Under the pieces are notes generated by a model that worked only from the letters and a program-made list of their open reading frames with translations, had not been told where the DNA came from and did no database searches. A stretch of DNA of 64,000 nucleotides from Candidatus Nanoarchaeia archaeon (GTDB taxonomy: Archaea; Nanobdellota; Nanobdellia; Woesearchaeales; JANQNE01), in the NCBI GenBank assembly GCA_028279725.1, contig JANQNE010000002.1:1-64000 (forward strand), given 5' to 3'. The stretch's first letter is position 1. Each line of letters begins with the position of its first letter. The translations under genes were made by a program, and so were the position numbers. This document shows, piece by piece, positions 50,966-59,266 of this stretch.

Positions 50966-51792
50966 CGTTGCACCTCTTTCTCAAGAATAAGCTGGAATTC
51001 TGAGATTTGTTTTGTCTTTGTTCCTTGTTTGATTGTTAGCGGATAAAAGGCCTTTACACCTACAGTCGTGTTTCCTATCGTAATGTCTGATATGAAGTCT
51101 CCTGCTTCTATGGTGTAGTCCTGTGTGTTAAATGCTTTGAAGTTGTTGATGCAACTGTGTATGTTTATGTCTATGTAGGATTCCATGTCAGCTTTGCTTA
51201 GATATCCTTGCTTTAATCTTTGTTCTGCAGTTATCTTTAGGCAGCTTTCTACGAACTTGGAAACTTCTGTGTATTCTGTTCCTGAGGATGCTGTTTCTGC
51301 CAATATAGGAGTTATTGAGTATGATGCTAAGATTGTTGATATCATAAATGTGAATGTGTATACTAAAGCTAAGAACATAGGAGCAAAGAAAAGCCCTACG
51401 AGATGATGCTTGTGCCTTTCATGCTCATAGAAGTATATGAGGAAAGGTATGTTGAAGCAGACAAAGTAGATTATGCTTGTGTATATCGAGCTTAATGTTG
51501 TGAGTTTACCGATCTGGTCTGCTATGACTAAAAATACAGAGATGCCAATGACTGTCGGCAAAGGGATTATAGTTCCTGCTAAAACTTCTTTTTTCTCTTT
51601 ATGTGTTATCTTTTCTATGAATCTTGCTGACAGATGGCCGAACAGGTATGCGATTATCGCTGTTATGAAATAGTTTGCCATGTTTGGAGCTGACACATAG
51701 AAGAGCACTAATGGAGTTGAAAGTATGAATACTGAGACCATCAGCAGTATAAGCATTATGAAATACATTCCATGCTGTGATCTTTCTTCCAT
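50962..51792 (-). CDS. Membrane protein with soluble C-terminal domain (276 aa)
   Basis: I start at ATG 51792 (GAGG 8 nt upstream); the track start 51816 would put the N-terminus inside a repeat element. About six hydrophobic helices run to residue ~170, including HLSARFIEKITHKEKKEV as a cytoplasmic loop. A ~100-residue exported part with two cysteines (ESCLKITAEQ, IHSCINNF) follows. It overlaps the ferredoxin gene by 4 bp, so a redox link is conceivable. Family not recognised. Confidence 0.6.
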   Translation of the reverse strand: MEERSQHGMYFIMLILLMVSVFILSTPLVLFYVSAPNMANYFITAIIAYLFGHLSARFIEKITHKEKKEVLAGTIIPLPTVIGISVFLVIADQIGKLTTLSSIYTSIIYFVCFNIPFLIYFYEHERHKHHLVGLFFAPMFLALVYTFTFMISTILASYSITPILAETASSGTEYTEVSKFVESCLKITAEQRLKQGYLSKADMESYIDINIHSCINNFKAFNTQDYTIEAGDFISDITIGNTTVGVKAFYPLTIKQGTKTKQISEFQLILEKEVQR

Positions 51793-51812
51793 CTTATTTT
51801 GCCTCTTTTTTT

Positions 51813-51902
51813 GCATAACACGCTTCGTTTGCTTCTTTTTTGATGTGTCTCAGATTTATTTGTTTTCTGATGTTTTTTCTTTGACTTCGCTTGGTGTTAT
51901 GC
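51813..51902. repeat. Structured intergenic repeat, copy 1 (90 bp)
   Basis: Starts GCATAACACGCTTCG and ends CGCTTGGTGTTATGC; the ends form a perfect 9-bp stem. An inner stem TCAGA/TCTGA is also present. It shares end sequences and the internal TTTTTTGATRTGTYTCAGATT block with the copy at 59125-59209. The right arm encodes the last ~15 residues of the Ca2+-ATPase (minus strand). Confidence 0.7.
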
Positions 51903-54507
51903 TTTTCCTACTTCTTATCAATTTGTCTAATTCTCCATAGATCAGGACTGATGATGCTACCAATACTGCATAAAGCCATTCAATGCCTGATAAGGCAGTT
52001 GTGCCGAAAGTTTTTGACAGTACAGGGATGTATATGACTGCGAACTGAAGTGCTATTGAGATCGCCATAGCTATGATAAGCTTCATGTTTGAGAATACAC
52101 CTATCTTGAACAGCGATGTGTTTTCTGAACGGCAGTTGAGGACATTGAACATCTGGAACATCATCAATGTTGTAAATGCCATTGTCTGAGCTTTTATGAG
52201 ATTGTTAGTTGGATCGTATAGTCTGAAGACGATCAGTGTTCCAACCATCATTATGATTCCTATGAAGATCATCCTTCTTATTATGAATCTTGATAATATC
52301 CTTTCTTCTTTTTTTCTTGGCTTTCTGTTCATTATGTTAGGATCAGCAGGGTCAACTCCTAATGCGAGAGCTGGAAGGCCGTCTGTGAGAAGATTTATCC
52401 AAAGGATCTGGATAGCTACTAATGGAAGGGGCATGCCTAAGATTATAGCTACAAATACTGTGAGAACTTCTCCTAAGTTGCTTGATAAAAGATATTCAAC
52501 GAATTTTTTTATGTTGTCGTAGATGCCTCTGCCTTCTTCTACAGCGTTTACTATAGAAGTGAAATTATCATCTGTAAGTATCATCTCAGACGCTTCTTTT
52601 GCAACATCTGTTCCTGAGATCCCCATCGAAATTCCGATGTCTGCTTTTTTTAGAGCTGGAGCATCGTTAACTCCATCTCCTGTCATAGCAACAACATATC
52701 CTTTTCTTTTCAGAGCTTCAACAATCTGTAATTTATGTTTTGGATCGACTCTTGCGTATATAGAGATATTATCTATGTGTTCATCAAGATGTTCTATGGA
52801 CTCTAGCTCGTGGCCGTCTATCGCTCTTCCTTCTAGTCCAAGCTCTTTTCCTATAGCTTCAGCTGTCTTCTTGTAGTCTCCTGTGATCATGATGACTTTA
52901 ATACCAGCACTGCTGCATTTTGCTATGGATTCTTTAGCTTCTTCTCTTGGCGGATCTATCATAGCCTGAAGCCCTACAAAGATAAGGTCTTTTTCTTCAA
53001 GCTTATCGCTCTGCTTGTATGCAAAGCCGAGAACTCTTAGTGCTTCTGAAGCAAAGTTTTCGTTTGTCTCTAATATCTTTTTCTTGTCTTCTCTTGTTAT
53101 CCTTCTTACATGCCCATCTTCTAGGATCCTGTCGCATAGCTCCAGGATTATGTCAGGAGCTCCTTTTGTGAATATTGTCTTTTTACCTTCTATAGAATGC
53201 TGTGTTGACATACGTTTTCTTTCTGATGAGAACTGTATCTCTCCTAATCTTGGGGAATCATGTGTTAGAAGCTCTGATTTAAGGTTAGCTTTTGCTGCGC
53301 TTACAATTAAAGCAGCTTCAGTAGGATCTCCTATGACATTTTCTTCAGAAAGCTTTGCATCGTTGCACATCGCTCCGATCTTTAGCAATAGGTTAAAGTT
53401 TTTTGTGTCGATGATCTTGTCTTTATATGAGAAGACTCCTTCTGACTTGTAGCCGCTGCCAGTTATGTCTATTATTTTGTTGTTGACAAAGAGTTTTTTT
53501 ACTGTCATCTCATTGTGAGTTAATGTTCCTGTCTTATCTGTGCAGATGACTGTTGTTGATCCTAATGTTTCTACACTGGGAAGCTTTCTTATCAGAGCAT
53601 GACGCTTGACCATACGCTGTACTCCTAAAGCTAAGCTGATGGTTACTACAGCAGGAAGCCCTTCTGGGATAGCTGCAACTGCTAATGAGATCGCTGCTAT
53701 GAACATCTCTCCTGCTTCTTTTCCGAACAGGATCCCTGCAAGGAAAACAACTACACAAACAACTATTGCAGCTCCTCCAAGAAGTTCCCCTAATTTTTTC
53801 AGCTTATGCTGGAGCGGGGTCATCTGAGGCTTTTCTTTCTGGATCATCTCTGCTATCTTTCCTATCTCTGAGTTCATTCCTGTCCTTACTGCTACAGCTT
53901 TAGCTCTTCCGTTTGTAACTATAGTTGATGAGAAGACCATGTTTTTCTGTTCAGCTATGTTTGTTTTGTCTGTTATGTCAAGATTTTTTTCAACTGGAGT
54001 TGATTCTCCTGTAAGAGCAGCTTCCTGGGTCTGTAAGTTTACTGATTCAATAAGCCTCGAATCTGCCGGGATCTTTTCTCCTGTTTCCAGCAGGAGAATG
54101 TCTCCTGGAACTATCTCTTTTGCATCAATCTTGATCTCTTTTCCATCTCTTATGACAGCAGCTTTTAATGAAGCCATCTTCTTTAATGCTTCAATCGCTT
54201 TTTCAGCTTTGAATTCCTGTATGAATCCTAAGATCGAGTTTAGGATAAGGATAATTCCTATGACTAAAGCGTCTAATCTTTCTCCTAAAAGTAATGAGAT
54301 TATTACTGCTGCCAGAAGTATCCCTACTATGAAGCTTTTGAACTGGTCGAAGAATATCTTTACTGGAGAAACTTTGGCTTTCTTCTTAATCTCATTAGGG
54401 CCATATCTTGCAAATCTTGATACAGCTTCAGCTCTTGTGAGGCCTTCTTTTGTTGTGTTAAGCTCTTTCAATACATCTTTGATCTTTGAGGATTGGTATT
54501 GCATCAT
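51856..54507 (-). CDS. P-type Ca2+-transporting ATPase (type II)
   Basis: 883 aa, full length. Motifs in order: actuator LTGES (167-170), membrane PEGL (281-284, in IPEGLPAVVTISLALG), phosphorylation DKTGT (Asp324), KGAPD nucleotide-binding loop, MITGD and GDGVNDAPALKKADIG hinge, then a C-terminal four-to-six-helix block. It resembles SERCA/PMCA-like bacterial and archaeal pumps that expel Ca2+ or Mn2+. GGAGGT precedes ATG 54507. Overlap of 4 bp with the upstream membrane-protein gene. Its last 15 residues derive from a repeat element. Confidence 0.9.
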   Translation of the reverse strand: MMQYQSSKIKDVLKELNTTKEGLTRAEAVSRFARYGPNEIKKKAKVSPVKIFFDQFKSFIVGILLAAVIISLLLGERLDALVIGIILILNSILGFIQEFKAEKAIEALKKMASLKAAVIRDGKEIKIDAKEIVPGDILLLETGEKIPADSRLIESVNLQTQEAALTGESTPVEKNLDITDKTNIAEQKNMVFSSTIVTNGRAKAVAVRTGMNSEIGKIAEMIQKEKPQMTPLQHKLKKLGELLGGAAIVVCVVVFLAGILFGKEAGEMFIAAISLAVAAIPEGLPAVVTISLALGVQRMVKRHALIRKLPSVETLGSTTVICTDKTGTLTHNEMTVKKLFVNNKIIDITGSGYKSEGVFSYKDKIIDTKNFNLLLKIGAMCNDAKLSEENVIGDPTEAALIVSAAKANLKSELLTHDSPRLGEIQFSSERKRMSTQHSIEGKKTIFTKGAPDIILELCDRILEDGHVRRITREDKKKILETNENFASEALRVLGFAYKQSDKLEEKDLIFVGLQAMIDPPREEAKESIAKCSSAGIKVIMITGDYKKTAEAIGKELGLEGRAIDGHELESIEHLDEHIDNISIYARVDPKHKLQIVEALKRKGYVVAMTGDGVNDAPALKKADIGISMGISGTDVAKEASEMILTDDNFTSIVNAVEEGRGIYDNIKKFVEYLLSSNLGEVLTVFVAIILGMPLPLVAIQILWINLLTDGLPALALGVDPADPNIMNRKPRKKEERILSRFIIRRMIFIGIIMMVGTLIVFRLYDPTNNLIKAQTMAFTTLMMFQMFNVLNCRSENTSLFKIGVFSNMKLIIAMAISIALQFAVIYIPVLSKTFGTTALSGIEWLYAVLVASSVLIYGELDKLIRSRKSITPSEVKEKTSENK

Positions 54508-55136
54508 CTATACCTCCAGATAAGGTGATTAATCAGTGCTCCGACAAGGAAAGCCGGGATGCAGAATATCATTACGAATGCGATGAATAAAAGTGCGTAG
54601 AAGATTATAGATTCTGTCAATGAGCAGGTTATGACTCTTCCTAAGCTGTAGCAGTTAAGCTTTCCTGAATCTGAGATCGTTATAAGCATCATGATAATCA
54701 CTGAAATGAATGATATGATCATCACAGGGATAGATCCAACTAGCCCTCCTTTTTGCCATGGCTTAAGGCTGTGCCAGTAGTGCCTGATCTTTTCTTTTAT
54801 CCTTGTTATCTTCTCTTCTCTTGCTTCTGATTTCTTTTTTTCTAATATGCGCCTTTTTGCAAGAAGTATCTTTTTTATCGCTTCATCGACCTGCTCTCTC
54901 TTGTGGCCTATCGCTATAAGATAGTTTCTTATCTCATGAGGCTTAAGCCCGAATTTTAGCTCTTTGTTGATGTATTTTGCGATGTCATAGATTTGCTCAT
55001 GCTTTATCCTATGGATTATAGGATCTATGATTGTTCTTGAATGGCCATGGGAAAGAAGCTGCTTTCTAATATGATCTATGCTGAATCCCCTAAGCAAGTT
55101 TTCTTTTACATACTTTATTATGTCTTCTTTTTCCAT
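54504..55136 (-). CDS. Membrane protein with UBA-like helical repeats (210 aa)
   Basis: Residues 1-95 hold two copies of a ~27-residue helical unit (FSIDHIRKQLLSHGHSRTII and LKPHEIRNYLIAIGHKREQV), pattern G..xxIRxxLxxxGH..xxIDxAI. A coiled charged linker and two membrane helices (VMIISFISVIIMMLITI, FYALLFIAFVMIFCIPAFLVGAL) follow. The cytoplasmic UBA-like repeats may bind a partner. It is ATGA-coupled to the Ca2+-ATPase, suggesting an accessory or regulatory subunit. Inference only. Confidence 0.6.
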   Translation of the reverse strand: MEKEDIIKYVKENLLRGFSIDHIRKQLLSHGHSRTIIDPIIHRIKHEQIYDIAKYINKELKFGLKPHEIRNYLIAIGHKREQVDEAIKKILLAKRRILEKKKSEAREEKITRIKEKIRHYWHSLKPWQKGGLVGSIPVMIISFISVIIMMLITISDSGKLNCYSLGRVITCSLTESIIFYALLFIAFVMIFCIPAFLVGALINHLIWRYR

Positions 55137-55137
55137 C

Positions 55138-56022
55138 TTATATCGTGAGCAGCCTTACTAAGTAGATATAAGTCAGTACTGCGAATATTATAAGGAGTAT
55201 AAGTATGAGCACTCCTGTGATCTCCAGAGCCTCTTTTATCTTCGGATGGGCTTTCATCTTGAACTTATTATGATAATGAGCTATTGTGCATGAGATTATG
55301 TATACTATCAGGAAAATTATCAATGTGTTAAGGAAGACACTCCATCCTGAGATCGCTTTGTATTCCGGAAGTCCGTCTTTGAATAATGTTTTTATGTTAC
55401 TGTCTTCTGTTTTTGTCTGGTTAATGCAGCTGTAGTCTTCTTCAGTCATATAATATCTGCAGTTTTTTGATGGGTATAATGAGATCGTTTCACATGGCAG
55501 ATTGAACAGCGGATCCAGCTTATAGACTTTTGAAAACGTCATGGGAAAGTTTATGGTTATTATTGTCTTATATTTCTCTATGATGTTCTTCTGTATCCCT
55601 GATGATCTTTTTTGCAATGATAAGAGCCTTGCCTGAAGATCTTCTCCTAATTCAACGTCTCTGCTTACTACTTCTATGTCTTCTGATATTGTTGCTGAAT
55701 TGCACAGGCTTTTTCCTATTGCAGGAAGATAGTAGATATTTATCGAAAAGTGCAGGATAAGCATGATGACTACTATTATAGGAAGGATGAGTTTTCCTTT
55801 AGTTGGATGGAGGAAACGTTCTGCTTCTTCAACAAACTGCTCTGTTTTTCTTAGCTCTTCATAAGCCAGATCAATGGCTTTGTGGATCTCATGATGAGCA
55901 AAACCCCTGTTTGCAAGGTCATCTTTTATCGATAAGATATCATGTCCGTTGCCAAGCCTTCCTTTTATATGCGATTTTATCGCATGATGCCTTTTTTCCT
56001 GTACACTCATTAGCTGCGCCAT
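55138..56022 (-). CDS. Membrane protein sharing the helical repeat (294 aa)
   Basis: Contains one copy of the same unit (GHDILSIKDDLANRGFAHHEIHKAI), then a membrane helix (LILPIIVVIMLILHFSINIYYL), a ~100-residue exported domain with five cysteines (NLPCETISLYPSKNCRYYM...YSCINQ), and two more helices at the C-terminus. It is 1 bp upstream of its relative, in the same transcript as the ATPase. A sensor with an outside domain and inside repeat is a possible reading. Confidence 0.6.
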   Translation of the reverse strand: MAQLMSVQEKRHHAIKSHIKGRLGNGHDILSIKDDLANRGFAHHEIHKAIDLAYEELRKTEQFVEEAERFLHPTKGKLILPIIVVIMLILHFSINIYYLPAIGKSLCNSATISEDIEVVSRDVELGEDLQARLLSLQKRSSGIQKNIIEKYKTIITINFPMTFSKVYKLDPLFNLPCETISLYPSKNCRYYMTEEDYSCINQTKTEDSNIKTLFKDGLPEYKAISGWSVFLNTLIIFLIVYIISCTIAHYHNKFKMKAHPKIKEALEITGVLILILLIIFAVLTYIYLVRLLTI

Positions 56023-56023
56023 T

Positions 56024-56176
56024 TTATGATGATAGGTTGATATCCTCGTCTTTTGCTTTTTTGTTTTCTAACTCTATTTGTTTCTTGAAATGTTTTTCAT
56101 CTAATGTCTTTACTTTTTCTGTGTATTCATCCCAGTCCAGATATTTTTTTCCGAATAATCTTTCAAAAATTTTCAT
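56024..56176 (-). CDS. Small charged protein (50 aa)
   Basis: Not in the ORF track. It runs MKIFERLFGKKYLDWDEYTE, then KVKTLDEKHFKKQIELEN and an acidic end. ATG 56176 has AGAGGTG 5-6 nt upstream, one of the clearest ribosome sites here. Helical; the amphipathic N-terminus (KIFERLFGKK) might touch the membrane. One base before the next membrane gene, so it starts the Ca2+-ATPase operon. Confidence 0.65.
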   Translation of the reverse strand: MKIFERLFGKKYLDWDEYTEKVKTLDEKHFKKQIELENKKAKDEDINLSS

Positions 56177-56187
56177 TTTAACACCTC

Positions 56188-56364
56188 TTAGCTGCTCTTT
56201 AAAAAGGGAAGACTGGCGTGGGGGCTCACTGCTTTCACTCCCCTCACACCAGTCAGAGCCAAGTTTTTCGCCAAAAAAACCATGACGAACCCTCTACTCG
56301 TATTGTTCCCCAACGTACTTATTTGTTTGAATGTGAAATTTTTTTCAAGGCTTTTTAGATTCAT
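56188..56364 (-). CDS. Doubtful 58-aa ORF coupled to AbrB-like gene
   Basis: ATG 56364 overlaps the stop of the AbrB-like gene (ATGA); 58 codons, MNLKSLEKNFTFKQIS..., ending in a Pro/Ser-rich tail. The coupling favours translation. The GC-rich hairpin at 56211-56254 occupies its last quarter and its codon usage is unlike the neighbours, so the ORF may be accidental. Confidence 0.3.
   Translation of the reverse strand: MNLKSLEKNFTFKQISTLGNNTSRGFVMVFLAKNLALTGVRGVKAVSPHASLPFLKSS
56211..56254. terminator. GC-rich hairpin between AbrB-like gene and small gene
   Basis: GACTGG-c-GTG-GGGG ... CCCC-t-CAC-a-CCAGTC with a ~15-nt loop; the strongest stem in the window and GC-rich against an AT-rich background. 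Lacking a T-run, it may be a repeat element, RNA 3' end or processing site rather than a simple terminator. Confidence 0.5.
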
Positions 56365-56525
56365 CTGGACACCTCGAAGTCTACATACCATCGGTTTGAT
56401 TTTGGATCGAATTTGAAAACTACATCGTGTTTTTTTGATTTGTCTATAGCGAACAGGATAGGCATAGGAATAGTTGTCTCAAAGCTAGAACCTCGTTTGT
56501 ATAGTTTTCGTCGGATTTCAGTCAT
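56361..56525 (-). CDS. AbrB/SpoVT-like DNA-binding protein (54 aa)
   Basis: Not in the ORF track. It begins MTEIRRKLYKRGSSFETTIP and continues with MPILFAID, then KKHDVVFKFDPKSNRWYVDF. The R-x-LYKRG-x-S-xx-TTIP core followed by a V-x-F-x-FD strand is the swapped-hairpin AbrB/MazE-type barrel seen in many archaeal regulators and antitoxins. A TATA box (about 56539-56549) places its transcript start at the ATG (leaderless). No toxin gene of a known type follows. Confidence 0.65.
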   Translation of the reverse strand: MTEIRRKLYKRGSSFETTIPMPILFAIDKSKKHDVVFKFDPKSNRWYVDFEVSR

Positions 56526-56538
56526 TTTTTGGATTTAT

Positions 56539-56620
56539 ACTTATATAATTACTATTTATTATATAAATTAAAATACTAACTAATATATAAATGTTTTGAT
56601 TATTGTTTTTCTTTATATAA
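56539..56620. promoter_or_regulatory. AT-rich divergent promoter region
   Basis: Almost pure A/T with TATA-like boxes in both directions: a minus-strand AATTATATAAG near 56539-56549 for the AbrB-like gene and a plus-strand CTTTATATAAATG at 56611-56623 for the 64-aa gene. Nothing else identifiable in the 150-bp gap. Confidence 0.5.
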
Positions 56621-56678
56621 ATGCTTATAAAAATACTTATTAATAAGGTTTATAAGAGAGAAAGCGCTAACAGCTGGA

Positions 56679-56873
56679 ATGAAGCCTAAATTTAAGGAGA
56701 AGGAGCATAAGAATTATCTTGATATGTTTTGCAGGTTAATCGGTGATCTCAGGGATAATGGGTTTGAGAGACAATCAGCTAAATATGTTTCAATGATGAG
56801 AGAGGCAGTCAATACTGCGAGAGATGCAGGGTATGCTAGTTTAGCATCAGAGTATTCCGGGTTATTGAGATAA
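56679..56873 (+). CDS. Small helical hypothetical protein (64 aa)
   Basis: 64 aa, basic, two to three helices (KNYLDMFCRLIGDLRDNGFE; ARDAGYASLASEYSGLL). A good TATA box lies about 60 bp upstream. No Shine-Dalgarno beyond a weak GCTGG-AATG. Stands alone before the trp fusion. No family recognised. Confidence 0.55.
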   Translation: MKPKFKEKEHKNYLDMFCRLIGDLRDNGFERQSAKYVSMMREAVNTARDAGYASLASEYSGLLR

Positions 56874-56938
56874 TCTGGGTGTTTTTATAAATTCTAACAG
56901 TTAACCTTTTTAATGACTTATACACTACAGCTAGAAAA

Positions 56939-58342
56939 ATGGCGGAAATCAAGATATGCGGGATAACAAACCAAAAAGATGGCAAAGAAGCTGTTGAATT
57001 GGGAGCGGATTATATCGGATTTGTTTTCTATGATAAAAGTCCAAGGAATATAACTCCAAGGATGGCTAAGAAGATAGGCAGAAGCCTTATAGGTGTTAAG
57101 AAAGTTGGCCTGTTTGTCAATGAAGATCCTAAAAAGGTGAATAATATAGCTGATCTTGTAGGCCTTGATGTTATACAGTTCCATGGGGATGAAAGCCCTG
57201 AATACTGCAGACAGTTTAATGGAAGGGAAGTATGGAAGGCGATAAGAGTTAAGGATGAAGGAAGCATCTCAGAGATAGCCAGATTTAAGACAGTGGATGC
57301 TGTTGTGTTGGATAAGTATGTTGATGGAAAGATGGGAGGAACTGGAGAGAGCTTTGACTGGGATCTTGCTGAAAAAGCTAAGGGCCTTGATAAGCAGATA
57401 GTTCTTGCAGGGGGATTAAATCCTGCTAATGTTGCTGATGCTATACTTAAAGTTAATCCTCTTGTAGTTGATGTAAGTTCAGGTGTTGAAGAGGCGAAAG
57501 GAAAGAAATCATATGAGAAGATGAAGAAGTTTATCGATACTGCGAGAACTCCTTCTGTGTTATTGAAGATTGTCGGAAGCAAGAGAAATGAGGTGGACCT
57601 TCTGTATAATACCGGAAAAGCTGAGGCATATTCTAAGAATGCTATGCCAAGAGATAAGAGAATGAAAAGCTTTTATGATGCAGTTTCTAAGAGGCATAAT
57701 AGGTATGTGCCGAATCTTATCGCTGAGTTCAAGCAGGCATCTCCTTCAAAGGGAGATATAAGATCAGGGGCAACTCCTGAACAGATCGCTAAGATATATT
57801 CTAAGTATGGTGCTAGCGCTATATCTGTTCTTACTGACCAGCCTTTTTTCAAAGGAGATATCGAGTACATACCAAGGATAAAAAAGGTTACAAATCTTCC
57901 TGTGCTTAGGAAGGATTTTATAATAGATGAAGCCCAGATATATGAAGCAAGATGCCATGGAGCAGATGCGATACTTCTGATAGCAGCGATACTTGAGACT
58001 ACACAGATGAAGGATTATATGGCTTTGGCAGAAAGTCTTGGTATGGACTGTTTGGTTGAATCACATAATAAGTATGAGTTAGATAAATCGATGGAAGCTG
58101 GGGCAAAGATATTGGGAATAAATAACAGGAATCTTCATAATTCTAAGGTTGATCTTAAAACGACAGCTGATCTTCTGTATTATATACCTGAGGACAGGGT
58201 TGTTGTTACAGAAAGCGGAATACATACTTATGAAGATGTTAGTAGGATGGCTCCTTTGAGAGTTAAGTCTATGTTAGTGGGAGAATCTTTGATGAAAGAG
58301 AGGAATATTCCTGCGAAGATGAAAGAGTTGCTGGGGAAATGA
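56939..58342 (+). CDS. trpF-trpC: TrpF-TrpC fusion: PRA isomerase / indole-3-glycerol-phosphate synthase
   Basis: 467 aa. Residues 1-200 are PRA isomerase: Cys7 in KICGIT, Asp125 in VVLDKYVDG, GGTGESFDW, LAGGLNPANV. Residues about 205-467 are indole-glycerol-phosphate synthase: Lys265 in EFKQASPSKG, VLRKDFI, CLVESHN, INNRNL, VTESGI. All key catalytic residues are present, so both tryptophan-pathway steps should run. The order F-then-C is opposite to the E. coli TrpC-TrpF protein. No other trp gene is near. Leaderless start (TATA about 25 bp upstream). Overlaps dtd2 by 4 bp. Confidence 0.9.
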   Translation: MAEIKICGITNQKDGKEAVELGADYIGFVFYDKSPRNITPRMAKKIGRSLIGVKKVGLFVNEDPKKVNNIADLVGLDVIQFHGDESPEYCRQFNGREVWKAIRVKDEGSISEIARFKTVDAVVLDKYVDGKMGGTGESFDWDLAEKAKGLDKQIVLAGGLNPANVADAILKVNPLVVDVSSGVEEAKGKKSYEKMKKFIDTARTPSVLLKIVGSKRNEVDLLYNTGKAEAYSKNAMPRDKRMKSFYDAVSKRHNRYVPNLIAEFKQASPSKGDIRSGATPEQIAKIYSKYGASAISVLTDQPFFKGDIEYIPRIKKVTNLPVLRKDFIIDEAQIYEARCHGADAILLIAAILETTQMKDYMALAESLGMDCLVESHNKYELDKSMEAGAKILGINNRNLHNSKVDLKTTADLLYYIPEDRVVVTESGIHTYEDVSRMAPLRVKSMLVGESLMKERNIPAKMKELLGK

Positions 58343-59130
58343 AAACAGCTATAGTTGTTTCTGTGAAAGACAAAGCTGGGATGAATATCAAAGAAAGGCT
58401 GCTTGAGCTTTTTGATTTTAGTGAGAAGAATGGAGTTTATTCTTTTGGAGATCTAAGTTTGTATACTGTTGAGAAAGATACTATTGTCTGTGAGCATATT
58501 GATAAAGAGATAGATGCAGATGTTTTTATCTTTGCGACAAGACATCAAGGAAATGGCGGGCTGAGCTTGAGTGTGCACACTCCTGGAAACTGGGCTAGAG
58601 CTGAGTATGGAGGAGAAGATAGAAAGCTTTGTGTTTGTTGGGCTAATCTTAACAGGAAGATATATCTTGATCTTTTGGAGAAAGCCGGGGATATTGATGT
58701 TACGTTAGAATGTACTCATCATGGTCCGCTTATTGATAAGCCTACAGTTTATGTTGAGATAGGAAGCAGCGAGAATGAATGGGAGAATAAAGAGGCTGCT
58801 GAAATAATTGCAAAGACTATAGTTGATGTTATGGTCGATGATATTCCAAATAATGGAGTTGTTTTTGGGATAGGCGGGCCTCATTATTGTAATAATTTTA
58901 ATAAACTTTTGAGGAGGACAGAGTTTGCTGTCGGCCATGTTTGCCCAAAACATATGCTTGAGAAACTGGATAAAGAGATGATTAAAGAGGCTATAGCTAA
59001 GACTAAGGAAGGGGTTGAATTTGTTTTGCTTGATTGGAAAGGTTTAGGTGGAGAAAAACAGAGGATCATGGGGATTCTTGATGAGCTGGGTGTTGCTTAT
59101 AAGAGAACAGATCAGCTGGATAAAGCATAG
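58339..59130 (+). CDS. dtdA: D-aminoacyl-tRNA deacylase, archaeal type (DTD2/GEK1)
   Basis: 263 aa. Family motifs: ATRHQGNGGLSLSVHTPGNW, LECTHHGP, YVEIGSSENEW, GIGGPHYCNNF, VGHVCPKH, LDWKGL. The zinc-dependent enzyme removes D-amino acids from mischarged tRNA; it is found in archaea and plants. ATGA overlap with trpFC couples the two, which is an unusual pairing without obvious logic. The stop TAG lies inside the left arm of a structured repeat. Confidence 0.9.
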   Translation: MKTAIVVSVKDKAGMNIKERLLELFDFSEKNGVYSFGDLSLYTVEKDTIVCEHIDKEIDADVFIFATRHQGNGGLSLSVHTPGNWARAEYGGEDRKLCVCWANLNRKIYLDLLEKAGDIDVTLECTHHGPLIDKPTVYVEIGSSENEWENKEAAEIIAKTIVDVMVDDIPNNGVVFGIGGPHYCNNFNKLLRRTEFAVGHVCPKHMLEKLDKEMIKEAIAKTKEGVEFVLLDWKGLGGEKQRIMGILDELGVAYKRTDQLDKA

Positions 59131-59209
59131 CACGCTTCGTTATTTTTTTGATATGTTTCAGATTCCAGTGTTTTTTGATGTTTATCTGAGAACTACGCTT
59201 GGTGCTATG
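59125..59209. repeat. Structured intergenic repeat, copy 2 (85 bp)
   Basis: GCATAGCACGCTTCG ... CTACGCTTGGTGCTATG. The outer stem GCATAGCAC/GTGCTATG(G) differs from copy 1 (GCATAACAC/GTGTTATGC) by a compensating A-T to G-C change; inner stem TCAGAT/ATCTGA. Located at the 3' end of dtd2. Confidence 0.7.
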
Positions 59210-59266
59210 GGATAAAGGGTAAAGTTTTTAAACAGAGTAAGTATTGGTTGTTCTAGAGGTGATAAT

